The notes: generated by a model from the letters alone, not told the origin. A stretch of 64,000 bases of DNA from Brachypodius melanocephalos (GCA_013398615.1 VZSR01003807.1:129130-193129), one strand, 5' to 3'. Positions 13,716 through 27,300 are shown, counted from the stretch's first letter. Translations and numbers: made by a program.

Positions 13716-16700
13716 CATGTGTATAGTGTGCATACAGTGTGTGCCATTTTGGCTCCTTCTGTCATACGGACTGGAAGTCTAGGTCTTCCCAATCCCTTGA
13801 TGAATCACCTATGCAACTAGAATCAGTCTCTGTCTCTTTTTTCCCCTGTTTGGTCTGCTGGACTCTTGTTTTTGGCAACTACACAGTCACTCAGCTGTGG
13901 GAAAAGAGGCGGCAGGCAGACCTTTCACTCTGCTGCATGTCTCTAAGGTTGGGAGGCTGGAAAATTGGATTCAATCTTTCCATGCATATGGTTTAGACAC
14001 AAAAGTGCTCTGCCTGATGACTGATACTAAAAAGATCAGCTGCTATGTTCTTGACCATTTCTAAATTTTCAGCTTTGTTAGACTTAAGGTCAGTTCTCAG
14101 TGAAGCTCTGCGGAAGTAAAATTTAGTGATATCCCCAAAGAGGACATTTCTGAGCACAGATGGGTAAGGAAAGTACTCAGTTTTAGGAATTTCATACTAA
14201 ATAAAGAATGACTGGTGCATTTAGGAATCTGCAGTCTTGGTAAACAAGCAGGTGGGGTTACTGCCTGGAGTTTAAGAGGAATGTCTAGACCTCATTTCTG
14301 AGAAATATTTAGGTGGGCTGGAATCCCATTAATTATTTCTTGATTTTAATTTTTTTTTTCTGTATTGATAAAACTATTTTTTTTTCTCAGGCAGAGGGAA
14401 CTAAAGGGGGAACAGAATATAAGGAGGAATCTAGACTTGTCTTTTTGTGTTCTTATAGAACGGAACAAATGAATATATGAGTCTTTCCTAGTTTAAACAA
14501 CCAAGGCCTCGTGCAAAATTTGGTGTACTATCTTTCAGTTTTCCACTGCAAAATACAAATTAAAAGATGTTAAAACTCTGCTGCAGGAACTGATAACATC
14601 AGTGCTCCTGGCAGTGAGAAGGATGCATAACACCCTGAAATCTGTTTGCAAATAAGGATCGAATCACTAAGGGACAACACTGGAAGGATAGACAGATTCA
14701 GGAAGCTGTTGCCAGGACAGCTCAGAATTTTGCTTGTCATTTGTTTTGGATGTATTCACGAGGATGATATTTGTCATGTTATAAGGTTCTGAACACCTCC
14801 ATAAATGGTAGTCACATTGAATAAGACCCTCAAAATGAAGGGAAGTTACTAACACTCGTTTACCTTCTCATACACTGTCGTCTGAAAAAAAGACAGACCA
14901 TTTGTCGGTGAAGGTACTTTGGAAAAAAAAACCAACCAAACAAAAAAAGCCCTCATTCTAGAGTTAAAGATATATCAATGAAGAAGCCCTCTAGGACATT
15001 TAAGACAGTAAAACTTACAAGAAATAGGTGAAGTTGTGGGATAAATCTGGATTAAAAGGGGGTAATGCATTTAAAGGCTAAAAATAAGCATGCCCACAAA
15101 AGCTATCAGTGTGGTCCTCACCAGCTGGCTCCCAATGCCTCTTGGAAATCACAGCATGAACCTCAGCCTTTTGTCTCAGTGGGGATCATGGAGCTGTGTT
15201 CTCACATGTGACTTCTTAGCAACTAGGATCTTGTGCAGAGTTAACCCCAAACTTGCACAAGATTCTCTAAACTTAAAAAGGAACATAAGTCATCTCTTTC
15301 ATGAAGCTGCCCACTCTGTAGAATCGCTGTGGAGGCCTCCATCCTCTACAGCTTTGTACATCTCAGTAAATCTCAGTGCTTCCCAGCAGACTGATCAGAG
15401 CTATAAAGCAGTCTTGCTAAGCCCTTGCCAATTCTAGATATACCTTTACTGCTGGGGATTCTTTCCCCTTTTAAATTCAAAAGAGTAACTTGGGATGTCT
15501 TTTAGCCTCACTATTTTTAACCTGTCAGTGCTCCATTCTGACATGCTATCCTATTCCCATTCTTTCTCCATGAAAACTGAGGCAAGTCTGTTCTTCTTAC
15601 CAGCTTTTAGCATGGCTGTTCCTGTATGGCAAATTCTGAATGACTAGTTTTCTTTCTTCAGTTGCTTTAAAGAGTTAAATGTAGACTTTTCACATTTGCA
15701 GCACTTTAACACCTATTGGGCTTTTATAGATTTAGTTTGTATATGATGAACTGTGTGTGTATTTAACAAAAATATCAGCCAAAAGGCTAGAAGAGTAGAG
15801 GCCAAAAAGTGAAATGTAGGCACAGAGCAGCCACAGTAATGGAAGAGAAGGAGGGGAATGCAGAGTCAGGTATCAAATTAATCAGGGGTCAGGCTGTTTG
15901 CCAGATACTGCATTAGTGAGTGTTGCTCAGAGACTTCCCTTTCACTGTTTCCTTGGCTGATTGAGGTGGTCATCCATCAAGTATCCAAATCCAACCCATG
16001 TTATCAAAGCACCTTCTATTTCTGCCATTCTTTAGGGTAAAAAAGAGTCTCTAGCTCTCCCATGTTCATGAAAATGATACTGTACCTTCTTGCAGCAGCC
16101 AAAATTTGATAGGCCAGTAGTCAGCTTCATCAGATGATGTAGAAATAAATTAAGCCCGCAAAGGAGAAATAATATTGCAGTTTTCTATACTGCCTGATAA
16201 TTAAGAGCAAAATGCTTTAGAAGCAGTCTGATCTGAATCCAAGACACTGCCACCATTCAGTGTTTTTAGAAACATTTTGTTCCAAAAAATTAGGATTAGT
16301 GTATTTTAATAAGACGTTTTAGTGTCCCACTCAGTAAATGTGATTTTTGGTGAAGTTGGAGCAGGAGAGCTTCAGTTATATAAACTATGAAAGAATCTAG
16401 ATATAGTGAACAGTATGTGCACACACATGTATGTAGACACAATTCATGTTAGTTTAACTGAGAATTGAAACTTTCTCTGAAATACTACCTGTTAAGTTCT
16501 GCAACTTCCATCTCCTTTAGAACAATAAAGTAAAAATTTCTCAGAAAGAGGCTCTGTCGAGTTGAGTGAAAAACCACCATGCATTGATGGTGGGACACAG
16601 AAAAAGAGGTGAGATTCAGCAGCAGATGCTCCCATCCCTCCTGGTCTTGCATAGAAGATATTGCTAGTGGTGTTGCATGAGTCACTGTTTGTTGGAAGTA

Positions 16701-16921
16701 CAAATAGAACAGTTTCTTTTTACCAGTTAGACTAACAAAATGACTTTAAGTAAACTCAGCAAGCATAGAAGAGCCAGAACATTCCAGTAGCAGGTGGAGG
16801 TTCAGTCTTTTTCACAATTCACTTCAAGCAGTTCCAGCCCCATTACCTCCCTTCTGAAAATCCGATAATTTTTTTCATTCTTGTTCAAAACATTCATGGT
16901 TAAACCTTCTTACTTAAACTA

Positions 16922-16939
16922 TTTTTTTTTGGGGGGGGG
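16922..16939. repeat. T9G9 homopolymer junction
   Basis: Nine T are followed directly by nine G. This is an unusual two-homopolymer junction and is likely to vary in length between individuals or between sequencing reads. Confidence 0.9.
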
Positions 16940-17425
16940 AAGACACAGTAGCACATGAATTTAGAGCTGGAGTAGTACCTAACTACAGTACCTGCCTTCC
17001 TGTGATTTTGAAATTGTTTCTCTTGTGTTTCCCAACATAAATACTGTCTGCAATATTGTTTATGAATTTTTTGTTCTGTAGGTGGGAGACAGCCTTCATT
17101 TTTTCTTGCCTCTGTGAGGTTTCTTTGGTATATTTTTCAAAATAATTTTTATTTTGTATTAATTTATAGCAATTCTTTAGTTTTCCTCTCAGTAGAACGG
17201 GCTTTAGGAGGGAGAATCTTTTTTAGTTTGGTACCAACTCCAGGAGAATAAAGGTGGTTTCTTTGAGGTAAGTGAAAAATAGATAAGTTTGCATTGCCCT
17301 CTGAATGAAAATGCAGGCTTATTCTCTGAATACAAGAAGGTATGAGGACTACAAAATGTGAAATAAATTATTTCTTTATCTTATTAACCTTGACTGCTTT
17401 TATTCTCTCCCTGTTTGGTCTTTAG

Positions 17426-17508
17426 ATATGAACAACCTAAATGTGATAATGGTGCCAGAGCTCACCCAACAAAAACTAAGGATTTGTACAAAGGACGCCA
17501 GCTTCAAG
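17426..17508 (+). CDS. SMOC2: SMOC2 coding exon: end of thyroglobulin-2 domain and linker
   Basis: An internal exon of 83 nt between the acceptor TTTGGTCTTTAG and the donor CAAG|GTCAGT. It enters in phase 2, where its first A completes the AGA (Arg) codon begun in the previous exon, and leaves in phase 1 with the G of a Gly codon. It encodes YEQPKCDNGARAHPTKTK and then DLYKGRQLQ. The PKC cysteine is the sixth and last of the thyroglobulin type-1 domain and should pair within it. The rest is the short basic linker that leads into the calcium-binding domain. Order and content match vertebrate SMOC2 closely. The phases on both sides agree with the neighbouring exons, which is the strongest evidence that it is real. 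Confidence 0.95.
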
Positions 17509-18419
17509 GTCAGTGAAGCTGATAAATTTAAATTTATGCATTCCGATGCTTTGTTTATTCACTACAGTAAATTAGAAGGCAATTCTTACACTATATCAAA
17601 ATAAGGTATCTTTTAAGTATCACTGTATTGATTTGCCACTGACTGAAGTACTTGACTTTGGAACAGTGTAAGTCAGTATGGGTCTTGGGATCTTGTCAGA
17701 TAAAGTATGGCTCATTTTAATCAATAGTTTAATGGCAGTCACATTTACTTATTGGAATTATTCTTTGCTGCTGTCATATCAGGGAAATCAGCAAATATAT
17801 CCAGGATAACTTAACCTATGCTTCATAATCCTTGTTCTAGCAAAATCCATGGGAAATTGGCCTCCATCTTCAAATCAGTCTAAAAAGTGTATCCATCTTG
17901 CTTTTCTCTGAGAGTATTTTTGTCGCTTTACTTCACAATAATACTTTTTTTGGTTATTCTCTCTTGCAGGAAAAAATGATGTTTATTAGAGTTACCATTT
18001 TTTTCCACGCTTTTTATAATCACGTGAGAGATCTTATCTGTAGTTAGTTGAGCTATACAGAAGTCAATAGACTTCCTTAGTTTTTAATATGTCCTCTTAG
18101 TATGCTTGAATAACTTGAGGTGTAGCAGGTTTAGTGACATTGCACGTTATGAGAGAATTACAAGTCGCTGTCAGCCATTGTAAAGAACCAGAAAGAAGTA
18201 AATATGTGCAGAGCTTTCATGTCATGAAAAATATTCTAGTGTGGCCACCCAAAGAAACATTCAGACAATAATTCTCAACTAATGCCCATCGGTGTTAAAA
18301 TGCATATTGAATGAACACACATCTGTGCTCTCTGTCATGAAATAAATTTAATTACAAGGTGTAAAAAAAAAAATGCTAGATATAACTCTCTGTTTTGTTC
18401 TAATAGAAGCTAATCAAAA

Positions 18420-18506
18420 GATCTGGTTGAAGATGCCCTGCTCATTGTAGGGGGGCTGGACAAGATGACCTTCAAAGGTCCCTTCCAACCCAGATTATTC
18501 TGTGCT
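18420..18506 (+). mobile_element. CR1 LINE 3' tail fragment
   Basis: The last 85 bp or so of a CR1. It reads GATCTGGTTGAAGATGCC, then GGGGGGCTGGACAAGATGACC, then GGTCCCTTCCAACCCAGATT, and ends in ATTCTGTG, one copy of the short terminal repeat typical of the family. It is a severe 5' truncation, which is common for CR1, and lies in the same sense as SMOC2. Confidence 0.9.
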
Positions 18507-20154
18507 ATTTTACTGCTCCATGGAAACCAGTGGAAAGTTAACCATCTTCAACAAATTATTTCACACAACACTTGCATAGTTACAGAATTGGATGGTTACT
18601 TGATTTTATGTTTGGGGGTTTGTTCTGAGTGAAAAGAACTTGACTCAGAAGATACTATAACAGAGCAGAAGTTGAAGAAACAAATTTTGTGGTTGAAGAC
18701 ATCACTTACTGGTCATTCCTACCTTTTGCTAAATATTTTGCAAAGCATTTGCTAGATTTTAGAGGGAGAATGGGCAGGTGAAGGTTTTTAAGATATATAT
18801 AACATATATCTATTTTTTATCCATACTGCTAGTGCTTTAATACAGTACAGTAATAAAGATTTATTCAAAATCAAGATGCCTTTCCATTGAAATAGTTAAC
18901 AAGAATTTTATGCTGCAAGCTCCTACTAGATAAAATTAATTTTTATTATGTTAGGCAATAGTGTATTGATTTTAATTTTTTTACATTATGGTATTTTGCA
19001 TTATGTGCACTTTCTACTACAGCAATGCAAGCCTGTAGTTATCATAACTGATATGTATGACATGGATTTGCTCTCTGTCATGTTAGGTTGCTTAATCTTT
19101 GTCTTCCACAGGCCTTGTGTTATTTTAAAATAAGGCAAATACCAAATTTTTTTAAAATGCTTGTAGGTTAGCTAGAAGAATCTCCTTCTCTTCTGCTACA
19201 GCATGGAAAAAGTATATGCTTGTAGAAATAATTGAGGGGGAGAGGCTACTTTCCAGCTACAGTTGTGTTAAGATGTTTATTTTTTTCCTTCTCTCTCTGT
19301 AAAGCTAAATGCACGAGTCTTCAGATGCTAAATTTATTTCCTATCATGAAAACACTACATCAAGTGAAATTAATTGAATTTACTTTAAACAATTTTTCAA
19401 AAAAAAGGAGGTTGAAAGATGTTCTTGTACAAGTATTTCTAGTTATTAACAAGTTATACAACACAAAGATGTGTAAATAGCTAATATGAATCAACTTTTT
19501 AATAGCAATGAATCACTGTTATTCAGTTTTTCTGTAGTAAGCAGCCTTGCAAAGGCATGTTTGCATCTGTGTTGTCTAAATTCAAATATAGCATATAATT
19601 GCTGAGTGGTGCCAGGACTGAATAAAGAAAAAAGTAGGTTAATTGGATTTCTTATTTTTAAGGAATAATACGTTTCTGAAAGGATGGAATGCAATAGCCT
19701 TGGGTGAAACCACTGTGACTGCCTGCTATGTAAAACAAGAAAGATTTTAAAATTAATTACTTTACTGCTATGAATGATCTTAAATAGGATAAACCCTACT
19801 GGTAGATCTTCAGGTGGATTAAATTGGCATAGTTCTGCAGCTGCACTGATTTATACCACCTGAAAATTTGAACCCACTATATGTGAAGCCAAATATTTTT
19901 AGCAATAATTTGGAAATAAATCAAGAAGCAGTTTTTGGCAAGCACTGATACTTTATTAAGACAAAACTGTGGAAGGTAAGTGTCCCTTGGAGTCTACAGA
20001 AGAATTCCCACTAATTTAAACCTAGCTAAGACTATGTCTTCACATCCTAAGGTAACCCAATATAAAGCATCTGAAACTGAAGGCTAGTCTAATGTTTGTC
20101 TAATTAAGGGATGATCCAGGCTACCTGTATCTCTTAGTTTGGGCTGGAAGTCAT

Positions 20155-20171
20155 ATAATAATAATAATAAT
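20155..20171. repeat. (AAT)n microsatellite
   Basis: About five head-to-tail copies of the AAT/ATA trinucleotide. A short simple repeat. Confidence 0.85.
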
Positions 20172-20329
20172 TCTTCCCACTAGATTTCTAGTCGTTTTTT
20201 AGAGCCAAAGCATTTTTCTGAGGTTACTTGCAGTTATGATCCTTCTCAGAAATTGGTAATTCTTGGCTAATGAAAGTGAACTCAAAAAGGAGTATTGAGA
20301 ATGTCATACATCCCATGGAAACAAAAGGG

Positions 20330-20480
20330 TTTTTTACTTTTTTCAGAGTCTTTCACTTTCTCATAGTCTTTTACTTTCTTACAAATTTTTTTACTTTTTA
20401 ACTTTTCTTTACTTTTCTCACAGTCTCTCACTTTCTCAGTCTTTCACTTTCTCACAGTTTTTTTTTTACTTTTCTCACGG
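20330..20480. repeat. Degenerate pyrimidine-rich tandem repeat (CTTTCACTTTCTCA type)
   Basis: About 150 bp built from variants of CAGTCTTTCACTTTCTCA, with T-run expansions between copies. The cleanest copies are near 20347-20362 and 20421-20456. The + strand has almost no G outside the AGTC and CGG motifs. It looks like an old minisatellite of roughly 16-18 bp that has been broken up by slippage. Confidence 0.8.
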
Positions 20481-21113
20481 AGTTTTCAAACATTTGTATT
20501 TTGACCTTTTGTTCTCCTCTGTGTTACACAGTAAAACAGGAGCTCTGTGATGAACTAACATATTCTGTAAAGTCTTGAGTAGTTTTTTCCATACTTTGAA
20601 TTACTGGTGTGTTAAAGAGGAATTCAGTTTTCTACATAAGGTGATCAAGAGCATTTAAAAGGGTTTAGCATGAAGGCTCATTAAGTTAAACATATGGGGT
20701 GATGAGACGAGATGTAGGTGCCCCTGTATTTTCCTAAAATCATAAGAGAAATTCAGCCAAACTTAAGAATTACCAACTGAATCACTGAAATTGTGATTTT
20801 TTTCGGGCTGAGTCTGTGGGTAAAGGTATTTCAGGCACTTTGTGTATTCCATACATTTTTATAATCAGTAAAACATTTTTAAGCACATACCTGCCATAGG
20901 TGTATATTTATTTATAAATTGTATCAATTTGCTACTGTAATAACAAGTATATTGTAAAACATGCAAATACAGAAATTGCGAAAGGATGAAATAAAGCTGA
21001 AATGACAACAATTTAATTTTTAAATTTTATCTGTTAATAGCATAAACAGTATTTTATTTCTCCAGTTGATTGTCATGTGCTTTTCCTGGGGTACATGCAC
21101 CCTGTCTTGGATA

Positions 21114-21153
21114 AGTGGATAAGTTTCGTGTTCAGTGGATAAATTTCATGTTC
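21114..21153. repeat. 20-bp imperfect tandem duplication
   Basis: Two adjacent 20-bp units, AGTGGATAAGTTTCGTGTTC at 21114-21133 and AGTGGATAAATTTCATGTTC at 21134-21153, differ at two positions, both G to A. It is a local duplication that has since aged. Confidence 0.9.
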
Positions 21154-23999
21154 GTAAAAAGGCAGTCTTGCCTCTGCTCTAAGCAACTTGGAAGAAAAGA
21201 ATCTTCGTATGTAGGAGAGCAAGACATGATAGCATACTGAGACAGTGCCAGACTACTCAGATAATTTTTCTCCTGGGCAGACCTTTTTCTTATTTAAGAA
21301 GTATGCATTGAAAGCAAGAAGTCTCTGTTTTAGACTCTGCTGTATGTGAGGGCTGAATAAACTTTGGATAGTACTTTATATGATTTTTTTTTTAAATATT
21401 TTTACCTGACTTGGGAATTTGTCTGTTTTTCCTGTAATATGATTTTCATTACACAGACCTGAAGTTTGAAAAGTAAATGGAAAAAGTTTTAAAGTATTCT
21501 GGGAAATGTCATTTTATTCACATAATATTTTTAATTAGAAGTACCCTTATCTTTTGTGCAGAAAAAAACCAAACAAAACAAATGAGTAAATGGCACACAA
21601 GTTTCAGCGAGGGACACAGTGTCAAGCTGGATTTCCAGACTTTACTGGGTTGCTGCAGTTTTGTCAGTTTAAGTCAGACCACTAATTTTGTTCACATTTT
21701 ATTTTGGTTTGTTTAAGTTTCTCCTTTTCTTTAACGCAATGTGGGGTTTTTTGAAGTTCCTACAGTTGTGATCCTTCCTTTCATACAAAAGTATGATTTG
21801 AGAGGGGAAAGCATAGTTCAGAAATGACAGTGCCTCTAACAGTAATAGAATCTACTGACTTGAGCCAATGTGCAGATGTAGTAAATCAATCTACTAAAAG
21901 GCTTGAAAGTCTCCCTTTTTTTTTTTCTCCAAATGGCATAGCTCTTCAGTGTTGAATATTTTGCTTTCCTGAGATGGTGATCTCAGTTTACCTTGCTGGA
22001 ATCCAGTAGAATGCATCCATTGCATTCAAGTTACTGTAGGTTTGTACTGATGGTATAAGATCAACATTTCACTCCTATTTCTGTCCTTACTGGCAGTCTT
22101 TCAGTTGAATATCATCACAATTTGTGATTCTAGACCATTTCTCATAAAAAGGTGAGTATTTCAGGGTTTTGATAGTGCCGAGTTAAGAAGCATCTGAAAG
22201 GTTACAATTTTTATTGTCCAGGGTTTATTTGGTGGCACAAAAAGGGTCCAAATTAGTTTTGCACAACCTTTGGGAGACAGATTTTGAATTTTCTGTGCCC
22301 CCTTTTCCTCGCAACCCAGATCTGAAACTCAGTGCTTTCCATCTAGGGCATAAGCTCTGCTAATCACTGTGGTTGTACCCTGATGGTTTACAGTTTAAGT
22401 CAAACTTAGAACTTTATTACTTAATTGAAATGTCTCGACGAAGGTCCCTTGTATAGTTACTCAACTTACTTAATAGCAAAACAAAACAAAAAAATCCCTT
22501 AAAACTCTTCCTTAAATATGAACTACAGGTTGTTTTCTAATTTCATAGCCTACGACTGACTCAGCTCTTGTTTTGAGCAACGGGTGTTCTTAAGTTTAAT
22601 TTAACCTTGGCATCCAAGCAGTTAATATTTTCTCCTGCAAATCATGCATGAGAGCAGTTTAACTCATCTGTTTATTTAATTTTTGTGTTACTTAAGAGAA
22701 ACAAAAATATTCTAACTGCCCAATTTTCTTCCTATTGTAATGGCTTTATTTACTGTGTTTCTGATGGGATAATCCTGCACTGACCCTGAACAGTTTATGT
22801 TTTGTGGAGCAAAACTCATGATTTAAGGTATGGGGGAATTACGTGTGGATAAGTACAGTTTACTTTTGGTTGTTGGCAGTGTATTTTTTCCAGAGTTAAA
22901 GGGAAATAGTCGGAAGCACTCAAACCACGATGATGCAACACCCACAGCCAAACAGCCGTCCTATGAAGTGTCTCACTTCAAAGGCATCTTAAAAGCAAAG
23001 GAAAGTGACAAAGGCTTAACTACTTTTCCTTTTGAGGTTCAATTTATGGTGCAGTGGTTCCACTTTTGACCATGACTGCATCAGATTTCATAAGGTGCCA
23101 GAGTACTTCTCAGCTAAAATACTGAGGTACCACCACTGCCCTACCTCATCTAGCTTAGTCTGTTTTCACATGGTTTTTCGTTTCCTCAGTGTAGTCTGGT
23201 AGCAGCACCAAGTAGAAACTAATCTTACCGTATTTCACATTCCTAAACATTTGAATGTCTAAAGTTTTCTTTTTTTTTATGGCATCAGATAAGGCATAAT
23301 GCAAATTTTATACACATGCCTGCCTTCCCATGAGCTTCAAATTGTTAGGTCAATTGGCATGTAACTGTCTCCACTGAGCTGTGATTTAAATGGATTATAT
23401 TTTTATGATGTAATCAGCTTTCTGGCTACATGAGCTAATACTCAAAATACTCCTTTCTGCTATCAAATCTTAAAGCTCTGAGTAGTCAGCCAACCATTTG
23501 AATTTGCTGGCTGTTTTTAATGAGCCTGTAACCATTGCCCTGAGCTCTGTGCTGTTCTGTTTACCAAGAGGTACTTGGCAAAGAGGCTCTGGATGGAGCA
23601 GAACTACCTAACAAAATTACTGTGGCCAGGAAGTGTTGGTTCAAATCTGGTGTGAACCTTCATGACAGTGAGGGCAGAGCTGAGCAGCTGCTTGGCGAGC
23701 TGATGGAGGGGACCTGCCTGGAGCATGGTGGGGTCTGCAGGGAGGACACGAGGCTCAGCAGTGAGGTACAGCTCCCAGAGCTGGAGGTTCTCATGGAAGC
23801 AGAGTGAACCCCCAGTAATCCAAATGGAAATGGCTAGTGGCATTGTATGCCAATGACATCCACAGGGCTGGGCCCAGATAGGGTGCAGCCAAGAGTAATG
23901 GGAGAACTGGCCAAAAAAGCTTCCCGAGTCACTTCCAGTCATTTACCAGCAGCCCTGGTTAACTAGTGAAGTCACAGGATTACCAGGAGGTAATTAGCA

Positions 24000-24305
24000 A
24001 ATGTTGTAGCCAGGTGGGGGCCAGTCTCTCCTGTCGTGTCTCAAGTGAAAGGATGAGAGGAAATGGCCTTAAGTTGTGCCTGGGGAGGTTACATATTAGA
24101 AAAAAATTCACACTGAAACAGTTGTTAGGCATTAGAATAAGTTGTACAGGGATGTGGTGAAGTCACTGTCTCTTGAAATATTCAAGGAGTGTCTGGATAT
24201 GGCACTTGGGGTTTTGATTTATGGGTGATTTAAGTTGGTGTCAGGTTGATGGTTGGACTAGATGATTTTAAAGGTCTGTTTGAATCTTGATTATTCTATG
24301 ATTCT
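24000..24305 (+). mobile_element. CR1 LINE 3' end (3' UTR) fragment
   Basis: About 300 bp of the CR1 3' region in sense orientation. Recognisable landmarks in order are AGCCAGGTGGGGGCCAGTCT, GGATGAGAGGAAATGGCC, TTGTGCCTGGGGAGG, a segment like TGGTGAAGTCACTGTCTC, GGTTGGACTAGATGATTTTA, and the terminal repeat TATTCTATGATTCTGTG at about 24290-24307. The element may extend upstream to about 23850, because the sequence around 23880-23990 has a CR1-like feel, but I could not anchor that part. There is no open reverse transcriptase frame. Confidence 0.9.
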
Positions 24306-27300
24306 GTGCAGAGGGATGCTGGAGAGCCAAGAATACTCCCTGTCAGTCCTAGAGCACTGGGGTAGGAAAGGGAATTGTCCTGATTTGATAATAATGATCT
24401 GGCCGCAGTTTTTCCTACTGCTTTAATTTTGCCTCAATTTGCATTTATTCCTTATCAAAATGATCTTCACACAAACCTACAGTAGAAATATAAATACCTA
24501 AAAAAAATTACTTCAAACACTTAACCCAAGAGCTGCTTAATGTGCAAATTTGCCTATAAAAATTACTGTGAAAGCATTTGTGTTTCTAGTAAAATGACAG
24601 TGAGAGACACAGCTGTTTCACAGCTGACAAAAGAGAAAAACTTGCTAATTAAAGGTGATGCTACTGGCTCAGCAATAGCATTTCATTCATTGCTCTAATT
24701 CATATTAACCTATAATTTTATGTTTATTTTAAAGGGCTATAATAGGACTGGTAAATACTGACTTCATTTGCTTCACAGCATTTGGCTATGCCAAAGGATA
24801 TAACTTCTGTTTCTCACCTCAGTTGTTGTTGTCCTCCTTTTCCAGACAAACCCATGTTTAAGGACAGCAATGCTGTTCTGTGCCATTGGGTCCTGCAGTG
24901 AGTGTGAGCAGTGAAACATCTCCAGGAGAACATGCCCAGAAGGGAGAATGTTCTCCTGTATCTGGCTGGTTTCCCGGGAGGTGGTCTCACACCAGCTACA
25001 GTTACATTTAATCCATAATATTATATTTACTCTCCTATATTTTTTTTCCTAATAGTAAAGAGACAAAGAAGGAAATTAATTTATATGAAATGTTTCAATG
25101 CAGAGATTAGCCTAATCAAGAAATCCAAAAGAAAGTGCAAACAGTACATTTTAAACTTCTTTGTTTCTTTTAACAAGGTCTCTGCAGAAAATACATGTGA
25201 GTATGAAGGAAAAGATACTTACCCTCTTTTAAAGACAGTCTAAAATTTACCATGAAAATACCACAGACCCTTTTAAAGCAGCTCCAAGTACATGACTGTA
25301 GATACTGAGGTAGTGTCTGTGCCCGCTATAAAATCCTACAATAAGCAGAGTGAAACTTTGATCACACTGAAACCTAAAAGGAATTAAATAATTTGCCTCA
25401 TTCAAGAAATTTTGATTCTGTATTCTTAAAATGAAAAGCTTCAAGAAATGCTTTTAAAAAAATCTTTAAATAGTTTCTGGTATAGTGAAGACATAGGAGA
25501 GGTATCTCATAGTAATGTGAGGCAACTGGATTGTGGCTCTTGGTTAAGCAATAGAAAGAAAAACAACGCAAGAGGGGAAGACTGATGTAGAATAACCTCA
25601 GTGTTTCCTGCCAAAATGCCTGCAATCATTATCATCTTGCAATCTAAAAGCTGTCAAGAAAAACTCATATTAACTGAATGGAAAAGGTGAAAACCTTTTA
25701 GTGTGCCAGGACTGTAATCATAGTGAAAAATGACACCTGAATCTTATCATGACAGGGAGTGGGAGTCACATAATAAGACACTATTTCCTCAAAGGCACAT
25801 GGTATGGGGCTTCTCCTTTATAATCTGATAGAGTAAATTGAATAAAAACATGCCATAGATTTGTAGCGCTGTTTCCTTCAAGCTGGATGTCTTGTTTTGT
25901 TGTGTTTTCATACTTGGATACAAGTTCTCCTTGATTATGTGGCAGAAACAGCTCTCATGTTTAATCTTTGGACAGGGAAAAATAAGTATTTTCTTTCCAG
26001 ATTGAATGTATATCTGCAACTATATTTTCAAGAGAGAACAGCAATGGTTACGCATTTATTCTTTGTGTTTCGTCACTTGGAGAACTGTTCCAGTTTTCAA
26101 ATAAAATGAGCACTTCAATAACTGTGAGTTCAGTGGGATTTTCAATTCCCAGCAATTTTGAAAATATCCAATACTTATAGTAAATCACCCTAGAAATTTT
26201 GTGGTTTTCATCAAGCAGTGACTTTTTGAAATGCAGACTTATGAGGCTAGGGCTTGTGAAAAATTAAGCCAGTGCAAGCCTTCCCACTTACTAACATTTC
26301 GAATAACTTAATGTGTAACACAGTAATAACATCAGTCATTACTCAGCTGAATAATGACTGAAAGTGTTAAGCAATAAGCCTAATTTACTTGTCAAGGAAA
26401 ATGAACAAGATGTAGTCAAAATTGTTGACACTAATCTCACATCAATAAGTACATTTTTCTGGAGAAAATATTTTTGTGTTAGCCTGCAAAAGGCTTTTTC
26501 TGTAGCTCCCTGCAAACGGGCAAAACATTTCCTCCTTAAGGGCTTTCAGTTGTGGAGTCCTAGAGTTTGTATTCAAACAAGGAGTAGCATCACATGCTTA
26601 AAACCACTGAGGTAGTCTTGTATGCACTACCATGCAGGAAATTTAGCCTGCTGCAAAAAAGAATTTGTTTACTTCTTTTGGGAAAGAGGCTGTCTCTGAT
26701 AATCAGAGTCCATCCAATGCTCATGTTGTCTAAATACCAGCACAGCTTATCTGAGTGGAACTGATCACCAATACAAGAGGCAAAGTCAGTGTTGCACGTC
26801 TCACTGAGACTGACTTTATTTTACAGAGTAAAATATCATTACTGAACACAGTTTCTGACTGAGGCTCAAAGGTGATTCCAGGTTTTGGCCTCCTAATCAT
26901 ATGGGATCCAAGACATTATTAATTTTACATGCTCTGTCTTGGTAAAGAAGTGCTGCAGCCTTGGTGCAGCCGCAGATAGAGGATGTCATACCTGTTGTTA
27001 TTAATATGGCGAACCTGCAACCAGAGATGAGATTGGAAAGACTCTGTGCTTAGTATTGTTAATTGTTTGCATCACAGTAGTTTATAATTGTATAGTCTGG
27101 GATCCCAGTGTTCTGGGCACTGCACAAATACAGGATAACAAGATGATGCCTGGAAAATTCACAGTCTAGCTGATTGCAAAGCCACTCGGACAATGGGTGG
27201 ACAGATGCCATCAGCTGGAGAGGCAGTGAAAGTTCTTGCCAATTCCTCAAAGTGCTTCAGTCTGCCAGCATGTGTCACCTTTATTTCACACTGGCTGAGC

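Larger units (their letters stand above)
10799..17425 (+). other. SMOC2: SMOC2 intron between the two thyroglobulin-2 exons
   Basis: A 6.6 kb phase-2 intron that splits the Arg codon just before the last cysteine of the thyroglobulin domain. It starts GTAAGG and ends TTTGGTCTTTAG. Its main content is a G/T-rich tract at about 11600-11740 joined to a long antisense CR1 at about 11745-13715. The remainder, 13716-17425, holds a T9/G9 homopolymer junction at 16922-16939 and otherwise nothing that I recognise. Confidence 0.9.
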
